Assembly: GCA_023388315.1 (NCBI GenBank)
Contig: JAEWGM010000021.1
Location: forward strand, 1-64,000
From: Bacteroidota bacterium
GTDB lineage: Bacteria > Bacteroidota > Bacteroidia > Bacteroidales > Dysgonomonadaceae
Length of the DNA: 64,000 bases
Reading direction: 5' to 3'
Under the pieces are notes generated by a model. That model did not search any database. It saw nothing but the letters and a program-made list of their open reading frames with translations, and was not told where the DNA came from. Below, in pieces: positions 33,818-42,983 of this stretch. The translations under genes were made by a program, and so were the position numbers. The first letter of the stretch is position 1; each line of letters opens with the position of its first letter.

Positions 33818-35482
33818 ATGAAAACTAATATTCTAAAACTCGTAACCTCAGCCATCACAGTAAGCCTTCCCTTGGTTGCTTTTTCAAAAACCGATAATCG
33901 ACCGAATATTTTAATTATTTTGGCAGATGACTTGGGTTATTCCGATTTAGGATGTTATGGAGGAGAAATTCACACCCCAAATTTAGATCGGTTAGCTGAA
34001 AACGGGTTGCGTTTTACGCGCTTTTACAATGCCGGACGCAGTTGTCCTACGCGGGCATCGCTTCTTACGGGTCTATATCCGCACCAAGCCGGAATTGGAC
34101 GTATGACGTTTGATGAACATCAACCCGGATATCGCGGTACGATGACTCATAACGCGGTAACCATAGCCGAAGTGTTGAAAAAATCGGGATACCAAACTGG
34201 AATGATTGGCAAATGGCACGTGGCGGAAACCCCTTTAAGACCCGATCAGCGCGAATGGCTGGCACATCGGGTCTACCACGAAGAGTTTGCTCCGAAAAAC
34301 AACTATCCTGTAAACCGAGGATTCGATGATTTTTATGGAACAATTTATGGCGTCATCAACTTTTTTGACCCGTTTAGTTTAGTGAACGGTGATAAACCTG
34401 TATCCACCGTTCCCGATAATTACTACGCCACCATCGCGATGGCAGATAGCGCCGTATCGTATGTAAACCGATACGCCGGTTCTGAGGCGCCGTTCTTTTT
34501 ATATTTATCGTTTCACGCTCCGCATTGGCCGTTGCACGCTTTGCCGGTAGATATCAAAAAATACGAAGAGGTGTATAAAGTGGGCTGGGAGAAAATCAGA
34601 GAGAAACGGTATGAAAAAATGCGGGAATTGAAAATTTTTGATGCTGAAGATAATTTTTTGTCACCTCGTCAATTCAGCGACCAGTGGAGCGAAAACCCTC
34701 ACACGGAGTGGGATGCTCGCGCAATGGCTGTGCACGCGGCAATGGTGGACAGAATGGATAAAGAAATTGGCAAAGTATTGCGTGCATTGGAAGAAACAGG
34801 ACAACTCGATAATACACTTATCGTTTTCTTGTCGGATAATGGTGCCAGCAATGAGGATTGTCAGAATTATTCGCCCGGAGAGAATGACCGCCCCGATATG
34901 ATGCGGAATGGCGAACCCATTATTTATCCTCGCGACAAAGAAACGCTGCCCGGTGCGCAAAACACCTTCGCGTCCATAGGTGCCCGTTGGGCGAATGTGG
35001 CAAATGCTCCGTTTCGGTTTTGGAAAGCCAAGTCTTACGAAGGTGGCATTTGCACCCCATTTATTGCACATTGGCCGCAAGGAATTAAAACAGAAACGGG
35101 AACTACAAACAACAATATCGGTCACGTGATAGACCTAATGGCTACCTGTCTTGATGTTTCACAAAGCGATTATCCCAAGATATATAACGATAATACCATT
35201 ATTCCATTGGAAGGAAAAAGTTTGTTACCAGTCTTTGAAAAAGGCAGTAGAGAAGGACACAACGCTGTTTACTTTGAGCATTTCAACGAGAAAGCAATGA
35301 TTGATAGCTCGGGTTGGAAGATTGTAATGCCCGGACAAAACGTGCCGTGGGAACTGTACAATCTCAACGCAGATAGATCAGAATTAAATAACCTTGCCGA
35401 ACTCTATCCGCAAAAAGTGAAAGAGATGGAAAAACGATACTTGGAATGGGAAAAACGGAGTTTGGTGGAGCCGAGGCCGTAA
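33818..35482 (+). CDS. Exported S1-family sulfatase with Ser-type formylglycine motif
   Basis: The product has 554 aa with a signal peptide of ~23 residues. The alkaline-phosphatase-like core is clear: metal-site NILIILADDLGYSDLG, the signature GRSCPTRASLLTGLYPHQAG, IGKWHV, and VFLSDNGASNED. Aligned as S-x-P-T-R, the modified residue is Ser75 (AGT codon at 34040), so it is the serine type matured by an anaerobic sulfatase-maturing enzyme. No such enzyme lies in this window. It removes sulfate esters from the target glycan. It lies between the enzyme operon and susC2, with 241-bp and 182-bp gaps, so it may have its own promoter. Confidence 0.92.
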   Translation: MKTNILKLVTSAITVSLPLVAFSKTDNRPNILIILADDLGYSDLGCYGGEIHTPNLDRLAENGLRFTRFYNAGRSCPTRASLLTGLYPHQAGIGRMTFDEHQPGYRGTMTHNAVTIAEVLKKSGYQTGMIGKWHVAETPLRPDQREWLAHRVYHEEFAPKNNYPVNRGFDDFYGTIYGVINFFDPFSLVNGDKPVSTVPDNYYATIAMADSAVSYVNRYAGSEAPFFLYLSFHAPHWPLHALPVDIKKYEEVYKVGWEKIREKRYEKMRELKIFDAEDNFLSPRQFSDQWSENPHTEWDARAMAVHAAMVDRMDKEIGKVLRALEETGQLDNTLIVFLSDNGASNEDCQNYSPGENDRPDMMRNGEPIIYPRDKETLPGAQNTFASIGARWANVANAPFRFWKAKSYEGGICTPFIAHWPQGIKTETGTTNNNIGHVIDLMATCLDVSQSDYPKIYNDNTIIPLEGKSLLPVFEKGSREGHNAVYFEHFNEKAMIDSSGWKIVMPGQNVPWELYNLNADRSELNNLAELYPQKVKEMEKRYLEWEKRSLVEPRP

Positions 35483-35569
35483 CCAACTACCTTGTTTTTT
35501 TACACGATAATGCTAATACCTTTGATTAACTCTCAAAAATATTCTCGAAATCCAATACATTTTAATTCT

Positions 35570-35634
35570 GATACAATTTTCCTGTTTTTTGAGAAATTTA
35601 TAGCACGAGAGAAGATTAAAAGTTTGTTATTTTG
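35570..35634 (+). promoter_or_regulatory. Shared operator-promoter element upstream of susC2
   Basis: The block at 35570-35608 (GATACAATTTTC...TTTTTTGAGAAATTTATAGCA) matches the one at 19250-19289. A TTGTTATTTTGA box follows at about the same distance (35624-35635). The susC2 ATG is only 30 bp beyond the box, compared with 130 bp for susC1. Confidence 0.5.
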
Positions 35635-35664
35635 AGAAAAGTTAATTTTTAAAAAATTGAATAA

Positions 35665-38655
35665 ATGAAAAAGAAATTAAATTTGTTATTTATGTTGCTC
35701 TTTTTCCCTTTGCTCATCTTTGCTCAGGTAAAGGTTACGGGAAAAGTGACGGATGAAGCAGGAGAACCGATAATTGGAGCAAACATTATCGAAGTAGGAA
35801 GGCCTTCCAATGGTACGGTTACAGACATTGACGGAAATTTCAGTTTTGAAGTTTCAAGCGGAGCCAATATCGAAATTTCTTATATTGGCTATTTAACGCA
35901 AGATGTAGCCGCATCAAGCTCTTTCTTAAACATCGTTTTGATTGAAGATACTCAAAGCTTGGAAGAACTGGTTGTAATCGGATATCAAACAGTTAGAAAA
36001 GCCGATTTGACAGGAGCTGTATCCGTTTTCAAACCCGAAATAATGAAAAACACAGTAGTAACGGGAACCGTTGCGGATGCCTTAACAACAGTGCCTGGCG
36101 TGTTTGTAAGATCATCGGGTCAACCGGGAGCCGAAGGGTTTGTGCAAATTAGAGGAACATCCACTTTCGGAACAAGTAACCCCTTGTACGTGATAGATGG
36201 AATTGCCGTAGGAAACGCAAACCGTGACTTCAATTACAACGATATCGAAAGCATTCAGGTTCTAAAAGACGCGTCGGCAGCGGCAATTTACGGTTCACGC
36301 GCCGCGAACGGAGTAATTATCATTACAACCAAAAAAGGACGTGAGGGCAAGATGAAAATAGACGTATCGGCAAAAAACACTTTCCAATGGTTGCCTCGTT
36401 ATAATTTAACGAATAGAGAACAGTGGATAGCTTTGAACGATATCGCATTTAAAAACGCGGGACGTGCTCCGGCTATTCACTCCGAAGGTAATACCGATTG
36501 GCAGGAAGAGGTTTTCAAAACCGGAATGGTGCAAGATTATAATATTAATTTTTCAGGTGGAGGCGCACTCAACTCTTACTTTTTATCCGTAAACTATCAA
36601 GGAAACAATGGTACTACAGTAGGTTCAGAAAGCCAGCGTCTTACAGCACGTATCAATACATCGGCAAAAAGAGAATTCGGAGAGAATCTCACATTCACCA
36701 TTGGAGAGAATTTGGTGTTAAGCAATTATTCTGTTGATGAATTAAACACAAATCCCATAACGGATGTGTGGAGAATGTTGCCTACCATTTCCGTTTATGA
36801 CGAGAACAATCCGGGAGGATTCGGCTACGGCGATGGAACAAAAGACGTAACATTTGGAGTAAATCCAATTGCGCGTGAAAATCTTGAAGCATCACAAAAT
36901 GAGAATATGAGAATCAGAGGAAATGCGTTTCTCGAGTTTGACATCTTCAAAGCACTGAAATACAGATTCAATTTCGGATTGGTAACAAGCTCAGACTCTC
37001 ATATGTATTTAAGAAAAAGTGGCTCCTGGACTTACAATCAGCCCATTGATCCCACCAGCTTAAACAGAAATAAAGGTTTCTATAAATCTATGGTGTATGA
37101 TAATACCATTGAATTTAACAAGCAATATGACAAGCACGACATTGCCGCCGTTCTTGGAACCAGTTATATGACCGAAGACTATTCACAGGTTTGGGGAACA
37201 AAAAGTGATGTTTTAATGATGGGTAACGATTATTTCACGCAATTAGATGGTGCGTTGAAAGACCCGAAAACAGGTAGTTTTCAAAACCTTTCAAAAATGT
37301 TTTCAGTTTTCGGTAGAGCAAATTATACGTACGATAATAAATATATCTTAAGCGCTACCATCAGGCGAGACGCTTCGTCGAGATTTGGTCCTGATTACCG
37401 CAACGGTGTATTCCCTTCCATCGCGGCTGCCTGGAGAATAAGCAGCGAGCCTTTCTTTGAGGTACCTGCAATAAATGACTTAAAGTTAAGAGCAAATTAT
37501 GGTGTTTTAGGTAGTTCAAATATTGGTTATTGGGATTGGATTCCATTTATCAACGTATTTCCTCAAGTGGTATTTGGAACAGACCAAACACTTCAAACAG
37601 GTATGACACAGGTGAGGTTGGTAAACAGCGATTTAAAATGGGAAGAATTGCATCAATTAAATGTTGGGTTCGATGCAGTTTTATTAAACAATAAATTGGA
37701 TGTTACAGCGGATTATTTCCACAAAACAACCAAAGATGTACTCACCGGAATGCAAATTTTAATGTCAACCGGAAACAATGGAGGCAATCCCTTGGTAAAC
37801 GCCGCCTCTTTACAAAACACCGGTTTTGAAGTTGCATTAAATTGGAGAGATCAAATAAACGATTTTAAATATTCGGTAGGTGTAAACACTTCATACATAA
37901 AAAATAAGATTTTAGAATTAGGATACGATAGAGAGTTTTTCACCCAATGGAACACAAAGTCTTATGTTGGAAGTCCCATTGGAGATTGGTATCTCATCAA
38001 AACAGATGGTTTGTTCAAAACTCTGCAAGATGTTTTAAATCACGTAAATAGCAAAGGTCAGCTAATTCAACCGAATGCACAACCGGGAGATATAAGATAT
38101 GTAGACTACAACGACGACGGAAATATTACCGATGCCGACAGACAATATGCCGGACCTTCTTATCCCGCCTGGAATGCCAGTTTGAACACAACCCTGGAAT
38201 ATAAAGGATTCGATTTGTTTTTCCAGTTTACCGGTGCATTTGGGCATAAATTATTTAACGGCCCGAGAAGTGGCTACGACAGATTCGACGACAATTCCAA
38301 TTACAGAGCGGATTATGATGGTTTTAATCTGGAAACGAACCCCAATGGAGTCGATCCCCGCCCTCTCTACGGAGATGCACGCAATGCCAGAGGCGATCAA
38401 GATAGATGGTTGGAAAACGGAAACTATGTGCGCTTAAAACAAGTTGCTTTGGGATATAATTTTCCCAAAAGTATTTTCAATAACCATATCGATAACCTGA
38501 GAATATTTGTGAATGCCCAGAATATTTTTACAATAACAAAATATAGAGGGCTCGATCCGGAGTTTGTAAACTCAAGTATTTGGGATAGAGGTTATGACTA
38601 TGGCGCGTATCCCAATCCTTATGGTATAACAATTGGTACACAAATTACTTTTTAA
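35665..38655 (+). CDS. SusC/RagA-type TonB-dependent glycan transporter 2
   Basis: The product has 996 aa. A signal peptide ends at LLIFAQ, followed by a carboxypeptidase-regulatory-like domain (VKVTGKVTDEAGEPIIGANI), the plug with ELVVIGYQTVRKADLTGA and FGTSNPLYVIDGIAVG, and an outer-membrane barrel with a terminal aromatic (PYGITIGTQITF). It is paired with SusD2, whose start lies 13 bp downstream. The presence of a second SusCD pair in one locus suggests uptake of two oligosaccharide classes from a complex glycan. It shares an upstream control element with susC1. Confidence 0.96.
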   Translation: MKKKLNLLFMLLFFPLLIFAQVKVTGKVTDEAGEPIIGANIIEVGRPSNGTVTDIDGNFSFEVSSGANIEISYIGYLTQDVAASSSFLNIVLIEDTQSLEELVVIGYQTVRKADLTGAVSVFKPEIMKNTVVTGTVADALTTVPGVFVRSSGQPGAEGFVQIRGTSTFGTSNPLYVIDGIAVGNANRDFNYNDIESIQVLKDASAAAIYGSRAANGVIIITTKKGREGKMKIDVSAKNTFQWLPRYNLTNREQWIALNDIAFKNAGRAPAIHSEGNTDWQEEVFKTGMVQDYNINFSGGGALNSYFLSVNYQGNNGTTVGSESQRLTARINTSAKREFGENLTFTIGENLVLSNYSVDELNTNPITDVWRMLPTISVYDENNPGGFGYGDGTKDVTFGVNPIARENLEASQNENMRIRGNAFLEFDIFKALKYRFNFGLVTSSDSHMYLRKSGSWTYNQPIDPTSLNRNKGFYKSMVYDNTIEFNKQYDKHDIAAVLGTSYMTEDYSQVWGTKSDVLMMGNDYFTQLDGALKDPKTGSFQNLSKMFSVFGRANYTYDNKYILSATIRRDASSRFGPDYRNGVFPSIAAAWRISSEPFFEVPAINDLKLRANYGVLGSSNIGYWDWIPFINVFPQVVFGTDQTLQTGMTQVRLVNSDLKWEELHQLNVGFDAVLLNNKLDVTADYFHKTTKDVLTGMQILMSTGNNGGNPLVNAASLQNTGFEVALNWRDQINDFKYSVGVNTSYIKNKILELGYDREFFTQWNTKSYVGSPIGDWYLIKTDGLFKTLQDVLNHVNSKGQLIQPNAQPGDIRYVDYNDDGNITDADRQYAGPSYPAWNASLNTTLEYKGFDLFFQFTGAFGHKLFNGPRSGYDRFDDNSNYRADYDGFNLETNPNGVDPRPLYGDARNARGDQDRWLENGNYVRLKQVALGYNFPKSIFNNHIDNLRIFVNAQNIFTITKYRGLDPEFVNSSIWDRGYDYGAYPNPYGITIGTQITF

Positions 38656-38668
38656 AATAAAACGCAAA

Positions 38669-40249
38669 ATGAAGAAACTAATATACTTTTTATTAATTTT
38701 ATTTATCGCGATATTTTTAAGTGGATGTGATGTAAGTGTTGATAACCCGAATACACTTACACAAACCACCTATTGGAAGACGCAACGCGATGCAGAATAC
38801 GGAGTGAATGCCATATATAATATGTTCTACAAGCCGGGAACGTATAGCAGATGGTTGTGGTTTAGACTCGATCTCACATCAGACGAAGGACTCAGTCAGA
38901 GCCCGTGGGCAGAACTGAGAGAATGGACTCGTTTTCAATACATAAATTACAATTTTTGGGAAGGAAACTCCTGGACATACAGAGATTTTTACGAGGCAAT
39001 TTTCAGGGCAAATCAAGTTATTCATCATCTTCCTGAAATTGAAATGGAACAGGAAGTTAAAAATAGTTTGGCCGGTCAAGCGCATTTTCTAAGAGGATTG
39101 TACTATTATAACCTTGCAATTTTGTGGGGAACCCAAAATAAAAGCCTTCCAATTGTATTAGAACCATCCAAACCTGGTGATGCACCGGAAGGAAATGATG
39201 TGCAAACTGTATTTGCACAAGCTGTTTCCGACCTTACAAGGGCCGTTGAGCTATTACCCGAAACTTGGGATAATGTCAACAAAGGAAGAGCCACCAAAGG
39301 TGCTGCGTATGCATTGAGAGCAAAATGTTATATGCAAGAACACAAGTGGAAAGAAGCTGAAAATGACTTACAATGGTTGGTTGAAGGACAAGGGAAACAA
39401 TACTACGACTTGGTAGCGAATTACCAAGATAATTTCACATCTTTCAACGAGAATAACAAAGAATCGGTTTTTGAAATACAATATTCCGATATTCATAAAG
39501 CTCCTGCCGGAGACGGCGATTTTGATGTTGATCCAAACTTGGGACTAAATAGAGGACAATTTTTTGCTCCTCCGGGAATCGGCTGGACAGACGGAGAAAT
39601 AAGAAGCTGGGTGGTGGATGAGTTTAAAAAGGAAAAAGACGTAAACAATAACTTTGATATCCGTTTAAAGTACACGGCTTTTTATGAAGGTATGGATGAT
39701 GACTTTACGGATAACAACCGAATTTACCGCTATCGATTAGATGGCGATGATGCAAATATTTGGGAAGGACAAAACTGGAAAGGACGCGTTTTCTATAGAA
39801 AATATAGTTCTGAGCATTATAGAGACTTTGATGATTATCACAATCCAACGAACGTAAGGCTTATTCGCTTCGCAGATGTACTCCTGATGTATGCGGAGTG
39901 TATTGCCAATACCGGAGGCGATTTGTCAAAAGCTGTTGAATTGGTTGATAGAGTGCGTGCCAGAGCCAATATGCCCAAACTATCGGTTAATCATCTTTCG
40001 GCAACGCAATCGAAAGACGCATTTTTGAAAAGATTGCAGATGGAAAGAGTGTTGGAATTGAGTACTGAAGGTCATCGGTGGGCAGACATTAAACGTTGGG
40101 GCTTATTAGATTCACAGGCTGGAATAGATGAGTTAAGCAAAAGAGACGAGGATTTCAATAACTTTGTTCTCGGACGTCACGCAAGTTTGCCAATACCTTC
40201 GGATGAAATAAATAATAACCCTAATTTAGAACAAAATCCAAATTATTAA
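38669..40249 (+). CDS. SusD/RagB-type surface glycan-binding lipoprotein 2
   Basis: The product has 526 aa from the ATG at 38669. An in-frame ATG at 38633 would overlap susC2 and add a basic leader, so the later start, directly before MKKLIYFLLILF, is chosen. The lipobox is IFLSGC (residues ~15-20). SusD landmarks are AQAHFLRGLYYYNLAILWG-like text (quoted without the first Gly), SKAVELVDRVRARAN, and LQMERVLELSTEGHRWADIKRWG near the C-terminus. It forms the surface binding lid for SusC2. The stop codon overlaps the next ATG (TAATG), so GH43 follows by translational coupling. Confidence 0.95.
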   Translation: MKKLIYFLLILFIAIFLSGCDVSVDNPNTLTQTTYWKTQRDAEYGVNAIYNMFYKPGTYSRWLWFRLDLTSDEGLSQSPWAELREWTRFQYINYNFWEGNSWTYRDFYEAIFRANQVIHHLPEIEMEQEVKNSLAGQAHFLRGLYYYNLAILWGTQNKSLPIVLEPSKPGDAPEGNDVQTVFAQAVSDLTRAVELLPETWDNVNKGRATKGAAYALRAKCYMQEHKWKEAENDLQWLVEGQGKQYYDLVANYQDNFTSFNENNKESVFEIQYSDIHKAPAGDGDFDVDPNLGLNRGQFFAPPGIGWTDGEIRSWVVDEFKKEKDVNNNFDIRLKYTAFYEGMDDDFTDNNRIYRYRLDGDDANIWEGQNWKGRVFYRKYSSEHYRDFDDYHNPTNVRLIRFADVLLMYAECIANTGGDLSKAVELVDRVRARANMPKLSVNHLSATQSKDAFLKRLQMERVLELSTEGHRWADIKRWGLLDSQAGIDELSKRDEDFNNFVLGRHASLPIPSDEINNNPNLEQNPNY

Positions 40250-41217
40250 TGAAAACAAACCTTTTCATTACCATTTTCATCTTCCTGTTTTTTGCTTGTC
40301 AAAGCAAAGATGCCGGCGATAATGCACCGGAACCCTCGAAGGTTCTGGTGCCATTAGCCGACCCGTTTATTTTGTTGTACGACGGTGTTTATTACGCCTA
40401 CGGAACAGGTGCGGAAGAAGGAATTGAAGTAATGACCTCCGACGACTTAAAGTTATGGAAGCGTGCAGCAAACAATGAAAACCGCTTGGCGTTGCATAAA
40501 AACGATTCTTACGGCGAAAAATGGTTTTGGGCACCCGAGGTCTATTTCGTAAATGGGAAATTTTATATGTACTATTCGGCTGAAGAACATATGTGTGTTG
40601 CCGTTTCCGACTCGCCTTTGGGACCTTTTAAACAAACGGAGAAGAAACCGATGCTGGAAGGTGAAAAAACAATTGACAATTCATTGTTTATTGATGACGA
40701 CGGCACACCTTATCTGTTTTTCGACAGATTTAACGATGGGTTAAATATTTGGGTAGCCGAACTTGAGCCCGATTTAATGACCATTAAAACTGAAACATTG
40801 CATCCGTGCATTCACGTTTCGCAAGAATGGGAAGAAGTGTGGCCTCGGGTCAACGAAGGTGCATTTGTTGTTAAGCACGACGGGGTTTACTATATGACCT
40901 ATTCCGCCAACAGTTACGAAAGTCAATTCTACGGCATAGGTTGTGCCACAGCCACCAATATAATGGGCGAGTGGAAAAAATATAGCGATAACCCTTTGTT
41001 GCAAAAACCGGGTGATCTCGTTGGAGTTGGTCATAGCTCTATGTTTACAGATAAAGATGGAAATTTAAAAATTGTTTTTCACGCGCATCGCGATACCAGC
41101 AATATTCATCCGAGGAATATGTTTATTACTTCCGTTAATTTTGAAAACAGAGACGGTGTTCAAAAAATGGTAATCGATCCTAATTATCAAACACCACACC
41201 TTCAAGTCGAGAAGTAA
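40249..41217 (+). CDS. GH43 glycosidase lipoprotein, translationally coupled to susD2
   Basis: The product has 322 aa. The lipobox is LFFACQ (residues ~13-18). GH43 acids are the base in PLADPFILLYDG, the pKa-modulating Asp in KTIDNSLFIDDDG and the acid Glu in RVNEGAFVVKHDG. A His in VGVGHSSMF is at the metal site expected at the propeller centre. The likely role is surface removal of arabinofuranosyl or xylosyl units. The 3' 293 bp of the gene, plus 18 bp beyond its stop, is one arm of a direct repeat whose other copy is at 42600-42910. A decayed sulfatase tail begins right after it. Confidence 0.9.
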   Translation: MKTNLFITIFIFLFFACQSKDAGDNAPEPSKVLVPLADPFILLYDGVYYAYGTGAEEGIEVMTSDDLKLWKRAANNENRLALHKNDSYGEKWFWAPEVYFVNGKFYMYYSAEEHMCVAVSDSPLGPFKQTEKKPMLEGEKTIDNSLFIDDDGTPYLFFDRFNDGLNIWVAELEPDLMTIKTETLHPCIHVSQEWEEVWPRVNEGAFVVKHDGVYYMTYSANSYESQFYGIGCATATNIMGEWKKYSDNPLLQKPGDLVGVGHSSMFTDKDGNLKIVFHAHRDTSNIHPRNMFITSVNFENRDGVQKMVIDPNYQTPHLQVEK

Positions 41218-41235
41218 TTTGTCTAACAATTCGAA
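40925..41235 (+). repeat. Direct repeat copy 1 (GH43 3' end)
   Basis: 311 bp, matching 42600-42910 with no indels and about 13 mismatches by eye (about 96% identity). Copy 1 is the intact 3' end of the GH43 gene plus 18 bp past its stop. It ends exactly where the sulfatase remnant begins. Confidence 0.95.
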
Positions 41236-41440
41236 GAAAAAGAGTGGATTTATAATTCAGGATGGAAAATTGTAATGCCGCGTGACGATAAGAATGGGAG
41301 TTGTGTAACCTCAGTGCGGATAGGAGCAAAGTTGTCAGTCTGGCAGCACAATATCCTGAAAAACAAAAGATATGGAAAAAAGATACTTGGATTGGAAAAA
41401 ACGTTGTTGGTTCTTCCAAAGCTTTAAAAAACAGAATTAA
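41236..41440 (+). pseudogene. Decayed C-terminal remnant of a sulfatase
   Basis: Three reading frames in turn encode a recognisable sulfatase tail. The first is EWIYNSGWKIVMPRDDK from 41242. After a frameshift comes WELCNLSADRSKVVSLAAQ from 41295. After a second shift comes MEKRYLDWKKRCWFF from 41372, ending at TAA 41438-41440. The intact sulfatase at 33818-35482 has the matching WKIVMPG, WELYNLNADRS and MEKRYLEWEKRS. The catalytic N-terminal domain is gone. A second sulfatase gene once stood here, or its end was carried in with the adjoining cassette. Confidence 0.85.
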
Positions 41441-41450
41441 AAGAAAAAAT

Positions 41451-42560
41451 ATGAGAAAGATTACAATTTTATTATTTGCGGTAACGATAACAATTGGCGG
41501 TTTTCTTTCGTGTAATCAAACGCGTGAGAGTGAAAGTAATGTGGAAAAACAGCCTCGCGAAATTTGGAGTACCGAAAAAGCGAATGAGTGGTATGAAAAT
41601 TGGGAGTGGCTTAGAGGCGCTAACTTTATCCCGAGTACAGCTATCAATCAATTGGAAATGTGGCAGGCATATACGTTTGATCCTGAAACCATCGACAAAG
41701 AATTAGGATACGCGGAAAGCATCGGTTTTAATTCTATGAGAGTATATCTGCATCATTTAGCGTGGCAAATTGATACCGCCGGATTTAAAAATCGAATAAA
41801 TAAATATCTTGATATTGCCGATAAACATGGTATTTCCACAATGTTTGTATTTTTCGATGATTGTTGGAACCCAACCTATCGGGAAGGAAAGCAGCCGGAA
41901 TCAAAACCGGGAATCCACAATTCGGGCTGGGTGCGCGATCCGGGCGACTCCATCCACCTTAATCCGGAAATGATAACAACCCTCGAAAAATACGTAAAAG
42001 ATATTTTAATCTCATTTTCAAATGATAAACGCATTGTTTTATGGGATTTGTATAACGAGCCCGGGAATTCGGGATATGGAAATAAAAGTTTGTTTTTAGT
42101 GGAAAAGGTATTTCAATGGGGCAGGGAAGCTAATCCTTCGCAACCATTGTCGGTTGGGGTATGGAACTGGAATTTAGAAGAACTTAACCAACTTCAAATT
42201 ACCAACTCGGATGTAATAACCTATCACAATTATGAAGGCCCTGAGCAGCACCGAAAAATGATTGATTCATTGAGAACCTTAACCTCTAAACCGTTAATTT
42301 GCACCGAATATATGGCTCGCACACAAAACAGCTTGTTCGGAAATATAATGCCAATCTTGAAAAATGAAAAAATGGGTGCCTATAACTGGGGATTGGTATC
42401 GGGAAAAACTAATACCATTTATGCGTGGGACACGCCAGTTCCCGATGGATCGGAACCCGAATTATGGTTTCACGATATTTTTAGAAAAGACGGAACGCCT
42501 TATAAACAAGAAGAGGTGGATGTTATTAAAGAATTAACTGAAAAAAACAATATATTCTGA
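41451..42560 (+). CDS. Clan GH-A (GH5-like) glycosidase lipoprotein
   Basis: The product has 369 aa from the ATG at 41451. The frame extends upstream only through the sulfatase remnant, so the later ATG is the real start. A lipobox is seen in IGGFLSCN. The TIM-barrel landmarks are YENWEWLRGANFIPSTA, SMRVYLHHLAWQID, acid/base Glu in VLWDLYNEPGNSG, and nucleophile Glu in PLICTEYMARTQ, with GAYNWGLVSGKTN near the end. Homologues are usually labelled 1,4-beta-xylanase or cellulase-family protein. The CAZy family is not certain. The gene lies between the two GH43 repeat copies and may have arrived with them. Confidence 0.8.
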   Translation: MRKITILLFAVTITIGGFLSCNQTRESESNVEKQPREIWSTEKANEWYENWEWLRGANFIPSTAINQLEMWQAYTFDPETIDKELGYAESIGFNSMRVYLHHLAWQIDTAGFKNRINKYLDIADKHGISTMFVFFDDCWNPTYREGKQPESKPGIHNSGWVRDPGDSIHLNPEMITTLEKYVKDILISFSNDKRIVLWDLYNEPGNSGYGNKSLFLVEKVFQWGREANPSQPLSVGVWNWNLEELNQLQITNSDVITYHNYEGPEQHRKMIDSLRTLTSKPLICTEYMARTQNSLFGNIMPILKNEKMGAYNWGLVSGKTNTIYAWDTPVPDGSEPELWFHDIFRKDGTPYKQEEVDVIKELTEKNNIF

Positions 42561-42599
42561 TTTTTATTACAATGATAATGTATAAACAAATCAGGATGA

Positions 42600-42892
42600 A
42601 ATTCTACGGCATAGGTTGTGCCACAGCCGCCAATATAATGGGAGAATGGAAAAAATATAGCGATAACCCTTTGTTGCAAAAACCGGGAGAATTGGTGGGC
42701 GTTGGTCATAGCTCTATGTTTAAAGATAAAGATGGAAATTTAAAAATTGTTTTTCACGCGCATCGCGATACCAGCAATATTCATCCGAGGAATATGTTTA
42801 TTACTTCCGTTAATTTTGAAAACCAAAACGGTGTTCAAAAAATGGTAATCGATCCTAATTATCAAACACCACACCTTCAAGTCGAGAAGTAA
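42600..42892 (+). pseudogene. Truncated GH43 C-terminal remnant
   Basis: 97 codons matching the last 97 codons of the GH43 at 40249, ending at the same stop. A short in-frame leader from ATG 42572 precedes them, but none of the catalytic acids is present and only the last propeller blades remain, so it is not a functional enzyme. It is the second arm of the 311-bp direct repeat. Confidence 0.88.
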
Positions 42893-42910
42893 TTTGTCTA
42901 ACAATTCGAA
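42600..42910 (+). repeat. Direct repeat copy 2 (GH43 3' end)
   Basis: 311 bp matching 40925-41235 with the same length. It ends at AATTCGAA, and here a strong terminator hairpin follows, which probably was the original end of the GH43 transcript. Confidence 0.95.
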
Positions 42911-42963
42911 AAAATAACACGTTATATTTTACGTGTAAACTGTTTTAACGTGTTATTTTTTCG
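42907..42963 (+). terminator. Strong rho-independent terminator ending PUL block 2
   Basis: A perfect 18-bp stem pairs CGAAAAAATAACACGTTA at 42907-42924 with its complement at 42946-42963. The loop is 21 nt and the right arm has T6. It ends the SusC2 unit before the regulator gene. Confidence 0.85.
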
Positions 42964-42983
42964 TATTTTCGTGTGAATAGATT

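Noticed and set aside
42572..42892. Separate small gene
   Set aside because: It duplicates the last 97 codons of the GH43 gene with a few unrelated leader codons, so a pseudogene call is better.
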